64,000 bases of DNA from Nakamurella aerolata (lineage in GTDB: Bacteria > Actinomycetota > Actinomycetes > Mycobacteriales > Nakamurellaceae). Positions within the stretch are counted from its first letter, which is position 1. Every line of letters starts with the position of its first letter. The DNA lies in assembly GCF_013002705.1 (NCBI RefSeq), contig NZ_JABEND010000007.1, forward strand, positions 62,001 through 126,000, read 5' to 3'. Under the pieces are notes generated by a model. That model saw nothing but the letters and a program-made list of their open reading frames with translations, ran no database searches and had not been told where the DNA came from. Below, piece by piece: positions 18,967 to 29,045 of the stretch. The position numbers and the translations under genes were made by a program.

Positions 18967-21761
18967 CGTGCGGCACCTTCCTGGCTGGGCTGGTCCTGCT
19001 GGGGTTGCCGGCCCTGGCGGCCGGCCGCATCGAGCGCGTCGAGCCTGGCGGTGATGCGGTCCTTCTCGGCGGTGGCCGCCTGCTGGCGCGACCGCAGCTT
19101 GGTCACCACCTTCTCGGGGGCCTTGGCCAGCAGTTGCTGGTTGCCGAGCTTGGCCGTTGTCTGCTCGATCTCCTTCTCGGCGGCGGCGAGATCCTTACGC
19201 AGCCTTGCGGTTTCGGCGGCCACGTCGATGCTGCCGGAGGTGTCCAGTTCGACCGTCACCACCCCGCCGGACAGGGTCACGTCCAGCGCCGCGCTGGCGG
19301 TGAAGGTGTCGTCGGCCGCGGTCAGCCTGGTCAACGCCGCGGCCGGCGTCACCACGCCCGCCAGCTGCCCGTCGGAGGCCACGTCGCCGTCGGCCGAGCG
19401 GATCCGCCCGGCAACGGACACATTGGAAGCGATGCCCTGATCGGCGCGGAAACGCCGGATCTCGGTCACCAGCTTGTCGACGTCGGTGATGAAAGTCTTG
19501 GCGCCTGCCCGCTTTTCCCGACCAGATGGCTGCGGCCAGGCGGCGATCACCAGGCTGTCGCCGCCGGTCAGCGTCGTCCACAGGGTTTCGGTGACGAACG
19601 GCACGAAGGGGTGCAGCAGCCGCAGCAAACCGTCGAGCGCGGTGCCGAGCACCGCCCTGGTGCTGTCGATGCGCTGCTGGTCGCCGGCCTGTTCGGCCGC
19701 GCGCAGCTGCACCTTGGCCAACTCCACGTACCAGTCGCAGAACTCGTCCCAGGCGTAGTGATACAGGCCCTCGGCGGCCTTGGCGAACTGGTAGTCGGCC
19801 AACAGCGCTGTGGTGCGCTGCACGGTCTCGTCCAGCCGCTCAAGGATCCAGGCGTCGGCGTCGGTCAACTGCTCGCCGGCCGGCGGCTGCTGCGGCACCG
19901 CTGCCCCGTTGAGCAACGCAAACTTGGTGGCGTTGAACAACTTCGAGCAGAAGTTTCGCGAGCCGGCCACCCAGTCGGTGGCCAGCGACTGGTCGGTGCC
20001 AGGGTTGGCGCCGCGGGCCAGGGTGAAGCGCAGCGCATCGGCGCCGTAGCTGTCGATCAGCTCGAGCGGATCGATGCCGTTGCCCTTGGACTTGGACATC
20101 TTCTTGCCGAACTGGTCGCGGACCAGGCCGTGCAGCGCCACCACGTCGAACGGCTGCGAGCCCGGCCGCAGGTCAAGGGTGCCCTCGCTCATCGCATAGA
20201 GCCCGAGCATGCTCATCCGCGCCACCCAGAAGAACAGGATGTCGTACCCGGTCACCAGCACGCTGGTCGGATAGAACGCCTTCAGGGTGTCGGTGTGCTC
20301 GGGCCAGCCCATGGTGGAGAACGGCCACAGCCCGGACGAGAACCAGGTGTCGAGCACGTCAGGGTCCTGGGTCCAACCCTCGCCCGGCGGTTGCTCATCC
20401 GGTCCGACGCAACGCATCTCGCCGTCCGGTCCGTACCAGACCGGGATCCGGTGCCCCCACCAGAGCTGGCGCGAGATGGTCCAGTCGTGCATGTTGTCGA
20501 CCCAGTCGAAGAACCGGGCGGCCAACTCGGGTGGGTGGATGGTGGTCAGTCCCTGCCGCACCGAGTCACCTGCCGCCTTGGCCAGCGGCCCCACCTTGAC
20601 GAACCACTGCTTGCTCAGCCGCGGCTCGATCACGTCACCCGACCGCGAGCAGTGCCCCACCGAGTGCAGGTACGGCGTCTTCTCGGCAACGATCCGGCCC
20701 TGCTCGCGCAGCGCCTGCTTGATGGCGGCCCTGGCCTGGAACCGGTCCATCCCGTCGAAAGGTGTTCCGGTACCGGTGATCTGGGCGTCGTCGGTGAAGA
20801 TGTTGATGGCCGGCAGATGGTGCCGGCGACCGATCTCGAAGTCGTTGGGATCGTGCGCGGGCGTCACCTTGACCATCCCGGTGCCGAACGAAGGATCGAC
20901 GTGGCTGTCGCCGACGATGGGAATCTGCCTGCCCACCAGCGGCAGCTCGACGGTGGTGCCGATCAGTTGCCGATAACGCTCGTCGTCCGGATGCACGGCG
21001 ATCGCGGTGTCACCCAGCATGGTCTCCACCCGGGTGGTGGCGATCACCACCGGCGAATCCGGTGCGCCGTAACGGATCGAGACCAGCTCGCCCTCGTCCT
21101 CGGAGTGGTCCACCTCGATGTCGGAGATCGCCGTCAGGCAGCCGGGGCACCAGTTGGTGATGCGCTCGGCGCGGTAGATCAGCCCGGCGTCGTAGAGCTG
21201 CTTGAAGATGGTCTGCACCGCGGCGGACAGCCCGTCGTCAAGGGTGAACCGCTCGCGCTGCCAATCGATGGAGTCGCCGAGCCGGCGCATCTGCCCCAGA
21301 ATCGCGCCACCTGACTCGCGTTTCCAGTCCCACACCTTCTCGATGAACAGCTCCCGGCCGAAGTCGTGGCGGGTCTTGCCGTCCACGGCGAGCTGCTTCT
21401 CCACCACGTTCTGGGTGGCGATACCGGCGTGGTCCATGCCGGGCAGCCACATCACCTCGTCACCGGACATCCGGTGCCAGCGGGCCAGCACGTCCATCAG
21501 GGTGTGATCGAGCGCGTGTCCGATGTGCAGATCGCCGGTGACGTTCGGCGGCGGCAGCACGATGGAGAACGGCCGCTTCTCGCCGGAGAGCACCTTGGCC
21601 TCGTCGCCGTGGAAGTACCCGGCGTCGACCCAGCGCTGGTACAGCGCTACCTCTACCGCCGCCGGGTCGTAGCTCTTGGGCAGCTCGGGCCGGGAGCCGG
21701 TCGGCTCCAGGTCCGGCCGCGACCCGGATGCGGTCGGCGAGGTGTCTGTCGAGGTCACCAC
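18963..21761 (-). CDS. valS: Valine-tRNA ligase
   Basis: Class I aminoacyl-tRNA synthetase that charges tRNA-Val and edits threonine. The 932 residues show [20 protein letters not shown] (HIGH at 79-82), the CP1 editing domain, the KMSKS loop ([13 protein letters not shown] near 556), the anticodon-binding domain with WTLISRQLWW-type tryptophans, and a C-terminal coiled coil (from [20 protein letters not shown]). The GTG at 21761 is followed by a second GTG. The first 20 or so residues are repetitive ([12 protein letters not shown]). It heads valS-folC-DUF4233-ndk-GNAT. The 96-base gap to divergent dut is too short for a T-box, and I see none. Confidence 0.96.
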   Translation of the reverse strand: MVTSTDTSPTASGSRPDLEPTGSRPELPKSYDPAAVEVALYQRWVDAGYFHGDEAKVLSGEKRPFSIVLPPPNVTGDLHIGHALDHTLMDVLARWHRMSGDEVMWLPGMDHAGIATQNVVEKQLAVDGKTRHDFGRELFIEKVWDWKRESGGAILGQMRRLGDSIDWQRERFTLDDGLSAAVQTIFKQLYDAGLIYRAERITNWCPGCLTAISDIEVDHSEDEGELVSIRYGAPDSPVVIATTRVETMLGDTAIAVHPDDERYRQLIGTTVELPLVGRQIPIVGDSHVDPSFGTGMVKVTPAHDPNDFEIGRRHHLPAINIFTDDAQITGTGTPFDGMDRFQARAAIKQALREQGRIVAEKTPYLHSVGHCSRSGDVIEPRLSKQWFVKVGPLAKAAGDSVRQGLTTIHPPELAARFFDWVDNMHDWTISRQLWWGHRIPVWYGPDGEMRCVGPDEQPPGEGWTQDPDVLDTWFSSGLWPFSTMGWPEHTDTLKAFYPTSVLVTGYDILFFWVARMSMLGLYAMSEGTLDLRPGSQPFDVVALHGLVRDQFGKKMSKSKGNGIDPLELIDSYGADALRFTLARGANPGTDQSLATDWVAGSRNFCSKLFNATKFALLNGAAVPQQPPAGEQLTDADAWILERLDETVQRTTALLADYQFAKAAEGLYHYAWDEFCDWYVELAKVQLRAAEQAGDQQRIDSTRAVLGTALDGLLRLLHPFVPFVTETLWTTLTGGDSLVIAAWPQPSGREKRAGAKTFITDVDKLVTEIRRFRADQGIASNVSVAGRIRSADGDVASDGQLAGVVTPAAALTRLTAADDTFTASAALDVTLSGGVVTVELDTSGSIDVAAETARLRKDLAAAEKEIEQTTAKLGNQQLLAKAPEKVVTKLRSRQQAATAEKDRITARLDALDAAGRQGRQPQQDQPSQEGAAR

Positions 21762-21857
21762 TCCAGTTTAGGTGCGGGCCGCCAGCCGGTTGACCGACGC
21801 CGACGCGGCTGCCGAGCCGGCAACCGGCCGGCGGGCGAGCGCACGTACGGTGAGCCG

Positions 21858-22427
21858 ATGGAAGGCAGCGACCAGGTAACTCCAGCGGCGGCGGCCACCG
21901 AGCCCGACGGCGACCCCGGCGACACCGGCAGCAGCTGGCCGGCGGTGGCCGGCGGCAGCCCGGATGTCTTGGGCCAACCGGAGATTCGGGTGCAAAGGCT
22001 TGACCCCGAGCTGCCACTGCCGCGCTACGCCATGCCGGGCGACGCCGGTGCCGACATCGTCACCGCCGAGGACTGCATGCTGCTGCCGGGTGCCCGAGCG
22101 GTGCTGCCCACCGGTCTTGCCATCGCCCTGCCGCCTGGGTTCGCCGCCTTCGTGCACCCGCGGTCGGGGCTGGCCGCCAGGGCCGGCATGTCGCTGGTCA
22201 ACACCCCCGGCACCATCGACGCCGGCTACCGGGGCGAGCTCAAGGTGATCGTCATCAACCACGACCCGCGCAACCCGATCGTGCTGCACCGCGGTGACCG
22301 GATCGCCCAGTTGGTGATCCAGCGGGTGGAGTCGGCGCGGTTCGTCGAGGTGGACGCGCTGGACGTCACCGAGCGCGGCGCCGGCGGGCACGGCTCCACC
22401 GGCGGCGCCGCGGCGCTGGGGTCCTGA
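21858..22427 (+). CDS. dut: Deoxyuridine 5'-triphosphate nucleotidohydrolase
   Basis: Hydrolyses dUTP to dUMP, keeping uracil out of DNA. All five trimeric dUTPase motifs are visible: [54 protein letters not shown] and the C-terminal arm [11 protein letters not shown]. The protein is 189 residues; the first 35 are Ala/Gly/Asp-rich and not conserved, so a later start is possible. It is divergent from valS. It pairs functionally with ung elsewhere in the window, but the genes are not linked. Confidence 0.95.
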   Translation: MEGSDQVTPAAAATEPDGDPGDTGSSWPAVAGGSPDVLGQPEIRVQRLDPELPLPRYAMPGDAGADIVTAEDCMLLPGARAVLPTGLAIALPPGFAAFVHPRSGLAARAGMSLVNTPGTIDAGYRGELKVIVINHDPRNPIVLHRGDRIAQLVIQRVESARFVEVDALDVTERGAGGHGSTGGAAALGS

Positions 22428-22430
22428 CCC

Positions 22431-22473
22431 GCTGCTGATCGGCTGCTGAGTCGCGGCTGATCGGCTGCTGATC
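22431..22473. repeat. Direct repeat after the dut stop
   Basis: Two copies of GGCTGATCGGCTGCTGA-type sequence (about 18-19 bases each, separated by four bases) start a few bases after the dut stop codon. No terminator-like hairpin is evident here. Confidence 0.6.
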
Positions 22474-22529
22474 CATGCGGCCGATCGTGGGCCGGGGGCA
22501 AGACTGTTGTGCTGGCATATCATCGCGCG

Positions 22530-24131
22530 GTGCCCCGGCAGACCCAGCGAATCCTGTTCCGCCACCGCCGCATCCATGCGGTGCCGGGTCAGCAGCCGGT
22601 GACAGGGCTGTTGGTCGACGGCGAGCGCATCGTCGCCGCCGGCGACGCCACCCGGCTCGCCGACGACGCCGCTACCGTTGTGGACCTGCCGGGTGTCGCC
22701 GTGATCCCCGGGCTGCACGATGCGCACCTGCACACCGCCGGTTACGCCCGCAGTCTGACCGAGGTGGATCTGCGCGACGCCGACAGCCTTGACGAGGTGC
22801 TGCGACGGGTCGCCGCGCACGCCGCCACGTTGCCGCCCGGCGCTCCGCTGACCGGCGGCGGCTGGTACGCCGACAGCTGGCAGCAACGGACACTGCCGCA
22901 CCGCACCCAGCTGGACGCGCTGCTCGGCGACCGGCCGGTGCTGTTGTCGAGCAAGGACGAGCACTCGGTCTGGGCGAACTCCGCGATGCTGCGGCTGGCC
23001 GGGATCGACGCTGCCACCCCGGATCCGCCCGGTGGCAGCATCGACCGGGACGAGGCCGGGCAGCCGACCGGCATTCTGCGCGAGCATGCCAGCCGGTTGG
23101 GCTGGGACGCCCTGTCGGCCACCTATTCCGAATCCAGCCAGGCCCTGACCGAGGCTGTCGGCGGAGCGCTGGACCGGCTGTTGTCGTTGGGCCTCACCGC
23201 CATCCACGACATCGACGGTGAAGACGCCAGGGCCGCGTTCGCCGCGTTGCATGCCGACGGGCGGCTGCCGCTGCGGGTGCACAAGGCGATCAGGGTGGAG
23301 CACCTCGACGCCGCGATTGCCGAGGGGCGCCGGTCCGGTGACGGCGACGGCTGGCTGTCCACCGGCCCGGTGAAGATGTTCGCCGACGGTGCCCTCGGTT
23401 CGCACACCTGCGACATGACAACGGATTTCGTCGGTGACCCCGGCAACTCGGGAATGGCGGTGACCGAGACGGCCGAGCTGGCGCAGCGGGCCGGAGCCGC
23501 GCTGGACGCCGGCATCTCGGTGGCAACCCACGCCATCGGCGACCACGCGGCCCAGCGGGTGCTCGATGCCTACCAGCAGGTACTCGGCGACCGCGGTGGC
23601 GCGCTCCCGCCCGGGAAGAAACTGCGCATCGAGCATGCCCAGTACCTGCGGCGGCAGGATCTCGCCAGGATGGCAGGGCTCGGGGTGATCGCCTCGATGC
23701 AGCCAACGCACTGCACCACCGACTTCGAACTCACCGACCAGCTGCTGGCCGGCCACCAGCTGGTGGCCTACGGGTGGAAAACCTTGCTGGACAACGGCAT
23801 CGCGTTGGCGTTCGGATCGGACGCCCCGGTCGAATCACCCGATCCGCTGCCGGGCCTAGCCGCCGCCGTCGGCCGGGTGCGCAGGGACGGTCGGCCCAGC
23901 GGCGGCTGGCAGCCGGCCGAACGACTCACCGCGGCCCACGCGGTTGACGCCTACACCCGCGGCCCGGCGTTCGCCGCCGGCCGCGAGCACGAACTGGGGC
24001 TGCTGCAACCCGGCTACCTCGCCGATCTCGTTGCGCTGGACGTCGATCCGCTCACCGCGGGACCGGACGAGCTGTACGCCGGCCGGGCGGAGGCGACCGT
24101 CGTCGGTGGTGTGCTCCGCTGGCAACGCTGA
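22530..24131 (+). CDS. Amidohydrolase family protein (YtcJ-like)
   Basis: Metal-dependent hydrolase of 533 residues. Family metal ligands and catalytic residues are in order: IPGLHDAHLHTAGY (HxH), GPVKMFADGALGSHT, SVATHAIGDHAAQ, LRIEHAQYL and LAFGSDAPVESPDP, with C-terminal YLADLVALDVDPL. This matches the amidohydrolase_3 group, which includes exoenzyme regulatory protein-like and N-substituted formamide deformylase-like enzymes; the substrate is unknown. The GTG at 22530 is chosen. TATCAT (22518-22523) lies six bases before it, so the mRNA may be leaderless; a GTG at 22509 is the alternative. Confidence 0.88.
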   Translation: MPRQTQRILFRHRRIHAVPGQQPVTGLLVDGERIVAAGDATRLADDAATVVDLPGVAVIPGLHDAHLHTAGYARSLTEVDLRDADSLDEVLRRVAAHAATLPPGAPLTGGGWYADSWQQRTLPHRTQLDALLGDRPVLLSSKDEHSVWANSAMLRLAGIDAATPDPPGGSIDRDEAGQPTGILREHASRLGWDALSATYSESSQALTEAVGGALDRLLSLGLTAIHDIDGEDARAAFAALHADGRLPLRVHKAIRVEHLDAAIAEGRRSGDGDGWLSTGPVKMFADGALGSHTCDMTTDFVGDPGNSGMAVTETAELAQRAGAALDAGISVATHAIGDHAAQRVLDAYQQVLGDRGGALPPGKKLRIEHAQYLRRQDLARMAGLGVIASMQPTHCTTDFELTDQLLAGHQLVAYGWKTLLDNGIALAFGSDAPVESPDPLPGLAAAVGRVRRDGRPSGGWQPAERLTAAHAVDAYTRGPAFAAGREHELGLLQPGYLADLVALDVDPLTAGPDELYAGRAEATVVGGVLRWQR

Positions 24132-24177
24132 ACGAACGCTGAACAACGCTGAACAACGCTGAACAACGCTGAACAAA
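24124..24177. repeat. Tandem repeat at the amidohydrolase 3' end
   Basis: Five near-identical copies of an AACGCTGAAC(A/G) unit begin in the last codons of the amidohydrolase and continue past its stop. A second degenerate family of ATCGCCCAACCGCAG-like copies follows to about 24245. Confidence 0.8.
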
Positions 24178-24251
24178 CCCAGTACTACCGAACCGCAGGA
24201 TCGCCCAGCCGAGGAATCGCCCAACCGCAGAATCACTGAACCGCGGGAGTC

Positions 24252-25475
24252 TCAGTACGACCGCGGCAGTTTCAGGGTGTGCTGTGCCACGTAGTTCAGC
24301 ACCATCTCCTTGCTGACCGGCGCGATGCGCAGCAGCCGGGCCATGCCGTAGAGCTGCATCAGCCCGTACTCCTGCGCGAGTCCGTTGCCGCCGTGCGCCT
24401 GGATGGCGGCGTCGACGGCTGCCACCGCCGCGTCGGCTGCCGCGGCCTTGGCCATGTTGCAGGCCTCCGCCGCGTCCAGCTTGTTGTCGTGCAACCAGGC
24501 GGCACGGCTGAGCGCCAGCGCGGCGAGCTCAACGTTGATCTTGGCCTGCGCCAACGGATGCGAGACGCCCTGGTGCGCACCGATGGGGGTGCCCCACACC
24601 TGACGGTTGCGGGCGTAGTCGGCGGCGGCGTCCAGCGCGTAGCGGCCGATGCCGACGCACAGCGCCGCGCTGGCAATGCGTTCCGGGTTCAGCCCGTCGA
24701 ACAGCGGGCGGAATCCGGTCCCGATTCCGCCGACGGCGGCCGACGCCGGCACCCGTACGTCGTCGTAGAACAGCGTGAACTGCCGGTCAGGGATCTGCGC
24801 CGCCACGTCGATCCGGTGCGCCGTCAGCTGGTCGGCGTCCACCGGGACGAGGAAGAGGGTCATTTCGGCGCGGCCACGCTCGTCGGTGCCGGTGCGGGTC
24901 ACCGTCAGGATGGCGTCGGACTCGTCGACGCCGGAGATGTAGTACTTCTGACCGGAGATCAGCCAGTCCCCCGCCGGATCGCCCGGGTCGACGGGCTTGG
25001 CGGTGGTGGCGATCTGGTGCGAGTTGCTGCCCGCGTCGGGTTCGGTGATCGCGAAGGCGAGCTTGCGACCCGCCGCCAACTTCGGCAGCCATTCCTGTTG
25101 CTGCTCGGCCGATCCGTGCCTGGCCAGGATCTCCACGTTGATGGCGCACGACACCAGGGTGAGCAGCAGCGGGCAGCCGACCGACGCGGCGCCCTCGGCG
25201 ACGACGGCCAGTTCGCTCATGCCCATTCCGCCGCCACCGAATTGTTCGGGCACGTTGACGCCGAGGAACCCGGCGTCGGCCAGCTCTGCCCACAACTGCG
25301 TCTGTGGCGCTGATTTCCGGCCTCGTGCTGCGTATTCGGTGATCCCGTGCCCTGCGCTGATCTGCCGGACGGCGGCGCGGATCTCGGCGTGCTCCGGCGG
25401 CGGCAGGAACTGGTAGCCGGATGAGCTGGGCCCGGCGGAGCCGGCTGGCTGAGCTGGCCCGGAAGGTGCCGACAC
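24252..25475 (-). CDS. Acyl-CoA dehydrogenase family protein
   Basis: FAD enzyme that introduces a 2,3 double bond into an acyl-CoA, probably for fatty-acid, branched-chain or xenobiotic breakdown. The 407 residues show the N-terminal helical domain, the FAD-binding AFAITEPDAGSNSHQIATTA and GQKYYISGVDESDA, and the C-terminal NRQVWGTPIGAHQGVSHPLA and AIQAHGGNGLAQEYGLMQLY. The GTG at 25475 follows GAGGAG and is preferred over a start at 25517. It is the only catabolic enzyme here, downstream of a two-component system on the same strand. Substrate class cannot be told from sequence. Confidence 0.88.
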   Translation of the reverse strand: MSAPSGPAQPAGSAGPSSSGYQFLPPPEHAEIRAAVRQISAGHGITEYAARGRKSAPQTQLWAELADAGFLGVNVPEQFGGGGMGMSELAVVAEGAASVGCPLLLTLVSCAINVEILARHGSAEQQQEWLPKLAAGRKLAFAITEPDAGSNSHQIATTAKPVDPGDPAGDWLISGQKYYISGVDESDAILTVTRTGTDERGRAEMTLFLVPVDADQLTAHRIDVAAQIPDRQFTLFYDDVRVPASAAVGGIGTGFRPLFDGLNPERIASAALCVGIGRYALDAAADYARNRQVWGTPIGAHQGVSHPLAQAKINVELAALALSRAAWLHDNKLDAAEACNMAKAAAADAAVAAVDAAIQAHGGNGLAQEYGLMQLYGMARLLRIAPVSKEMVLNYVAQHTLKLPRSY

Positions 25476-25603
25476 GGTGTCTCCTCGTCGAGTGCGGTGA
25501 ACCGCGCTCGGCCGCATCGGCCGGTCACGCGTTCGAGCGTCTCCGGCGATGTTAACCGCGATTAACGTCGGCTGCCAACCACCTCGCGGGCCAGCAGCGC
25601 AGC

Positions 25604-26383
25604 CTACACCCGTGAGTTCAGGTCGAGTTTGTCGAGCACCCGCGAGACGTGGGTCTTCACCGTGGTGATGCCGATGTGCAGGCTGGCCGCGATCTCGCCG
25701 TTCGACAGCCCCAACCCCAACGCCCGCAATACTTCCCGTTCCCGTTCGGTGAGTTCGGCCAGCCGCCTGGCCAGATCCGGCGGCACCACTCCCGGCTCAC
25801 CAGCGCCGGCGGGAACACCGACAGCCGCGGAACGTACCTGCGTGGCACCGGCCGCGGGCGCCGCGGGCCCCGAGTGTTCTGAACGTGCGGCCGCGCCGGC
25901 TCCGCCGGTCCGCAGTGCGGCGACCACCTGGTTGGTGACGGCCGGGTCGAGCACCGCATCGCCGGCTGCCGCCGCCTTCACCGCCGACAGGATCTGGGTC
26001 GCCGAGCTGGTTTTCAGCAGGAATCCGGCCGCGCCGGCGGCGAGCGTCCGGTGCACCACATCGCCGTCGTCGTAGGTGGTCAGCACTACAACGGCGGGCG
26101 CCGCGCCGCGCCGACCCCGGTCACCGCCGGAACCGAACAGTTCGGCGAGCACCCCGACGCCGTCGAGCTGCGGCATCCTGATGTCCAGCAGCAGCACGTC
26201 GGGCCGGTGTTCGGCCACCAATCGCAGCGCCTGGCGGCCGTCGGCGGCCTCGGCCACCACCGTGATGCCGGGGTCGCTGCCGAGGATCAGGCTGAGGCCG
26301 GCGCGGACCGCCTCGTGGTCGTCGGCGATCAGCACCCGCACCTGGCCGGAGGTGGCAGCGGCAGTGTCGGTGGGATCGGTCAT
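25604..26383 (-). CDS. LuxR/NarL family response regulator, ending at an early TAG
   Basis: DNA-binding regulator paired with the upstream histidine kinase. The receiver domain has ADDHEAVRAGL and the phospho-acceptor in VLLLDIRMPQLDG. A Gly/Ala/Pro-rich linker of about 60 residues follows, then the LuxR helix-turn-helix LTEREREVLRALGLGLSNGE and TVKTHVSRVLDKLDLNSRV. Translation stops at TAG (25606-25604). In the same frame the next codons read AALLAREVVGSRR and then TAA at 25564-25562, exactly the usual last helix of the family with Gln replaced by a stop. The HTH may still work, or the gene may be impaired. Its start overlaps the kinase stop by four bases. Confidence 0.85.
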   Translation of the reverse strand: MTDPTDTAAATSGQVRVLIADDHEAVRAGLSLILGSDPGITVVAEAADGRQALRLVAEHRPDVLLLDIRMPQLDGVGVLAELFGSGGDRGRRGAAPAVVVLTTYDDGDVVHRTLAAGAAGFLLKTSSATQILSAVKAAAAGDAVLDPAVTNQVVAALRTGGAGAAARSEHSGPAAPAAGATQVRSAAVGVPAGAGEPGVVPPDLARRLAELTEREREVLRALGLGLSNGEIAASLHIGITTVKTHVSRVLDKLDLNSRV

Positions 26384-27699
26384 CGCAGCGGGCTCAGGGT
26401 CGGGACAGTCTCGCCGCCGGGAGCGGCGGGCTCTGCACCATCGGTGCCATCGGTGCCATCGGCGGCATCGGTGGCAAAGCCTTGCCCGCCAACGGATTCC
26501 GCCGCTGGCACCGGAACTGCCACGGCAACCCGCCAGACCCGAGCGCCCGAATCCCCGCGCTTGCCGCCATCGCCGGCAGGTCCGATGCTCACGGTGCCGC
26601 CCAGAGCCGCCACCCGAGCAGCAATGTTCGCCACTCCCCAGCGGTGCCGATCGCCCGCCGGCTTGGGCGCATTGTCGCCGATCGGGTTCTGCACCGACAG
26701 CTGCAGCGTGCCACCGGCGTGCGTCACGTCCACTCGAATCGGTTGCCCAGGAGCATGTTCGGCGGCGTTGCCGACGGCCGGAAGCACGATCCGGACCAGT
26801 TGCCTACCCAGTTCGGCTCCCAGCTGCGGCAGCGGATCGGGGTGCCGGTGCACCACCGCCCGGTCCGGCAACCGATCCAGCACCTGCGGCCAGCCGGGAG
26901 CGCTCTCCCACCGCTGCGTATCGGAATCGTGCTGCGGTTGCTGCAGCATGTCGATCATCGAGCGCATCGCGGTCAGCGCCTGCAGGCTCTGGGTGCGCAC
27001 CACCTCGAGAGCGGGAGCAGTCGGCGGCTCGCCGCCGCTGCCCGGTCGACTGAGCTCGAGGGCCGCCGACGATCGCAGAGCAATCGCCGACAGATGCCCC
27101 GAGATCACGTCGTGCAGTTCCCTGGCGACCTCGTTACGTTGCGCCGCAACGGCTGCGGCCCGATCCAGCTCGGCCATCCGGTGCAGATCGTCGGCCCGGC
27201 GGCGTTCCAGATCCGCGCGGTCGCGGTGCGCGCCCAAGGTCAGCGCCCACTGCACCGGTGTCACGATCACCACGATCAGGGTCAGCGCGATCAGTACTCC
27301 GACGCGCAGATCGTCCGCCTGCAGCGCGAGCAGCACCGCGGCCACCAGGGTTGCACCGATCAACCACCTGGCCAGCAGCTGACTGCCACGACCGCCGTAC
27401 AGCACCGCGGCGTACACCAGGTCGGTCAGGACGATCAGCGGGCCGATGGTGAAACCGAAGGCCGCGTCGATCACGATCGGCACCGCGCCGAGTGCGAGAG
27501 CCACCATCGGGAAACGCCGCCGCTGGGTTTGCGCCGCGCACGCCAGCAGCAGCAACAACAACCGCACCCAGAACGGCAGGTTGTGATTGCCCACGATGTC
27601 CAGCGCCAGCAGCAGCGTCCCGGTGGCTCCGCAGGTGAGCGCGATGATCAGGTCCTGCGTACCGGTGCTGAGCGCGTGCCAACGGTCGAGCAACCACAT
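26380..27699 (-). CDS. Two-component sensor histidine kinase (NarL-partner type)
   Basis: Membrane sensor kinase of 439 residues. The N-terminal half has five to six hydrophobic segments and no large extracellular domain. The dimerisation/phospho-acceptor motif is RNEVARELHDVISGHLSAIALR (HisKA_3 type). The ATPase domain is weakly conserved: LPAVGNAAEHAPGQPIRV for the N-box and RWGVANIAARVAALGGTVSI for the G-box. The C-terminal 50 residues are low-complexity with a DGTDGTDG repeat. The ATG is at 27699. It is coupled to the response regulator; the signal is unknown. Confidence 0.88.
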   Translation of the reverse strand: MWLLDRWHALSTGTQDLIIALTCGATGTLLLALDIVGNHNLPFWVRLLLLLLACAAQTQRRRFPMVALALGAVPIVIDAAFGFTIGPLIVLTDLVYAAVLYGGRGSQLLARWLIGATLVAAVLLALQADDLRVGVLIALTLIVVIVTPVQWALTLGAHRDRADLERRRADDLHRMAELDRAAAVAAQRNEVARELHDVISGHLSAIALRSSAALELSRPGSGGEPPTAPALEVVRTQSLQALTAMRSMIDMLQQPQHDSDTQRWESAPGWPQVLDRLPDRAVVHRHPDPLPQLGAELGRQLVRIVLPAVGNAAEHAPGQPIRVDVTHAGGTLQLSVQNPIGDNAPKPAGDRHRWGVANIAARVAALGGTVSIGPAGDGGKRGDSGARVWRVAVAVPVPAAESVGGQGFATDAADGTDGTDGAEPAAPGGETVPTLSPLR

Positions 27700-27840
27700 C
27701 GGCCCATCACATCACGGGTGGCACCGGCCGCAGGTCATCCTTTCGTCGGACCTTGCGATCCGCTGCCGCGACGAACGGCGCTGCACAATCGCACCAAAGC
27801 CCGATGTACTCGGCTCCGGCCTGGCGCAAACATCAACGGC

Positions 27841-28482
27841 ATGATCTCGACGAACGTCTGGCGGCATGCCACCGATGTGTGGGCAGCGCTGCGTGACAAC
27901 CCCATCGCCCTCGCCATCGTCGCCTGCGAGATCGGCTTCTGGGTGCTGCTTGGGCTTGGCTTGCTGGCCCGCTATGTGCTCAGGGCCCGCCGGCTGTCTG
28001 CGGTGCTGCTGATCGGGGTACCCGTTGTGGACGTGGTGCTGTTGATCGTGACGGCGCTTGACCTGCGGCGCGGCGCCGAGGTCACCGCCTTCCACGGGCT
28101 CGCCGCGATCTATCTCGGCGTCTCGGTGGCGCTCGGTCACCGGATGGTGCGGTGGGCGGACCGCTGGGCCGCCTATCGGTTTGCCGGCGGGCCTCGCCCG
28201 GTGAAGCCACCGAAGACGGGGCCGATCCGCCGGGCGCACGAGTGGAAGTTGTTCGGATTGGCGCTGATCGGCGGGGTGCTGGCCGCCGGGGTGCTGCTGG
28301 CACTTGGTCAGTTCGCGACGGTGAACGACGCGCAACGCGACGGACTGTTGTCGCGAATCCCGTTGATCGGCGCGGTGATCGGCATCTGGTTCGTCACCGG
28401 CCCGCTGTGGGTGAGCCTTTCCGGTGACGACAGCAGCGCCGACGACGCGCGGCGCGGCAGCGATGCCGACGCCCGCCACTGA
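27841..28482 (+). CDS. Five-segment membrane protein of unknown function
   Basis: Protein of 213 residues with five predicted transmembrane segments (FWVLLGLGLLARYVL, LLIGVPVVDVVLLIVTALDL, AIYLGVSVALGHRMV, FGLALIGGVLAAGVLLALG, IGAVIGIWFVTGPLWVSL) and a charged C-terminus. RWADRWAAYRFAGGPRPVKPP lies on the probable cytoplasmic side between segments 3 and 4. I recognise no catalytic motif. The ATG at 27841 has no strong ribosome site, but GC3 and hydrophobicity support the frame. It is divergent from the histidine kinase by 141 bases, so co-regulation is possible. Confidence 0.7.
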   Translation: MISTNVWRHATDVWAALRDNPIALAIVACEIGFWVLLGLGLLARYVLRARRLSAVLLIGVPVVDVVLLIVTALDLRRGAEVTAFHGLAAIYLGVSVALGHRMVRWADRWAAYRFAGGPRPVKPPKTGPIRRAHEWKLFGLALIGGVLAAGVLLALGQFATVNDAQRDGLLSRIPLIGAVIGIWFVTGPLWVSLSGDDSSADDARRGSDADARH

Positions 28483-28497
28483 GCCCAACCACTGAGC

Positions 28498-28758
28498 TCA
28501 GCGCGGCCGGGGCAGCCGCCCGGAATCGCGGTGGCTCAACGGCATCGGCCCGTAGATCACCGACTCGCCGTCCGAGAGGCTGACCGCATCGGTCCCCTCG
28601 GACAACAGCTGCTCGGCGTTCTCCGCCAGCCACTGTTCGGCGGCGGCCTGGCTGTCGAACGCGAGGGCGGGGCCGTCGGTGATCTGCCCAGCCGCGTTGG
28701 CGTAGCGCCACGCGTACGACGACGCGGCCTGGGGCCGCACATCGATGTGTTCGCTCAT
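28498..28758 (-). CDS. Small conserved-looking protein, 86 residues
   Basis: Soluble protein with PQAASSYAWRYANAAGQITD, AFDSQAAAEQWLAENAEQLL, GTDAVSLSDGESVIYGPMPL and a short basic tail. It looks like one compact alpha/beta unit with an aromatic-rich N-terminal part. The ATG at 28758 is well supported by a strong ribosome site (GAGGGG about 6 bases upstream). I do not recognise a characterised family. It stands alone between the membrane protein and the CobT-like gene. Confidence 0.7.
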   Translation of the reverse strand: MSEHIDVRPQAASSYAWRYANAAGQITDGPALAFDSQAAAEQWLAENAEQLLSEGTDAVSLSDGESVIYGPMPLSHRDSGRLPRPR

Positions 28759-29045
28759 GGTCCCCTCCTGTTCGGGTGTGGATTCGGGTCGGCGTTCGGT
28801 CCCGGTCGGTGGTCCGGCGCGACCGACGCTGTTGCCACCCATCTTCCCTCTTGCATGGCCGCAGGCACAGCTCCACACGGATGATCCGGTCCAGTGTCAT
28901 CCTGCCGGATGAGCGTGGAATGTCAGCGCGCTGTCGCCCGCACGCGAGTCGCGGCGCCGGGAACGCCAAGAGCTGAACGGAACCACCGGAAACCACTGGG
29001 ATCCACCGGGAACCGCCCGCAGGCCAGGCAGGTAGCGTCGCCGGA

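Noticed and set aside
21762-21857. T-box riboswitch before valS
   Set aside because: Only 96 bases lie between divergent valS and dut, with no T-box sequence or terminator visible.
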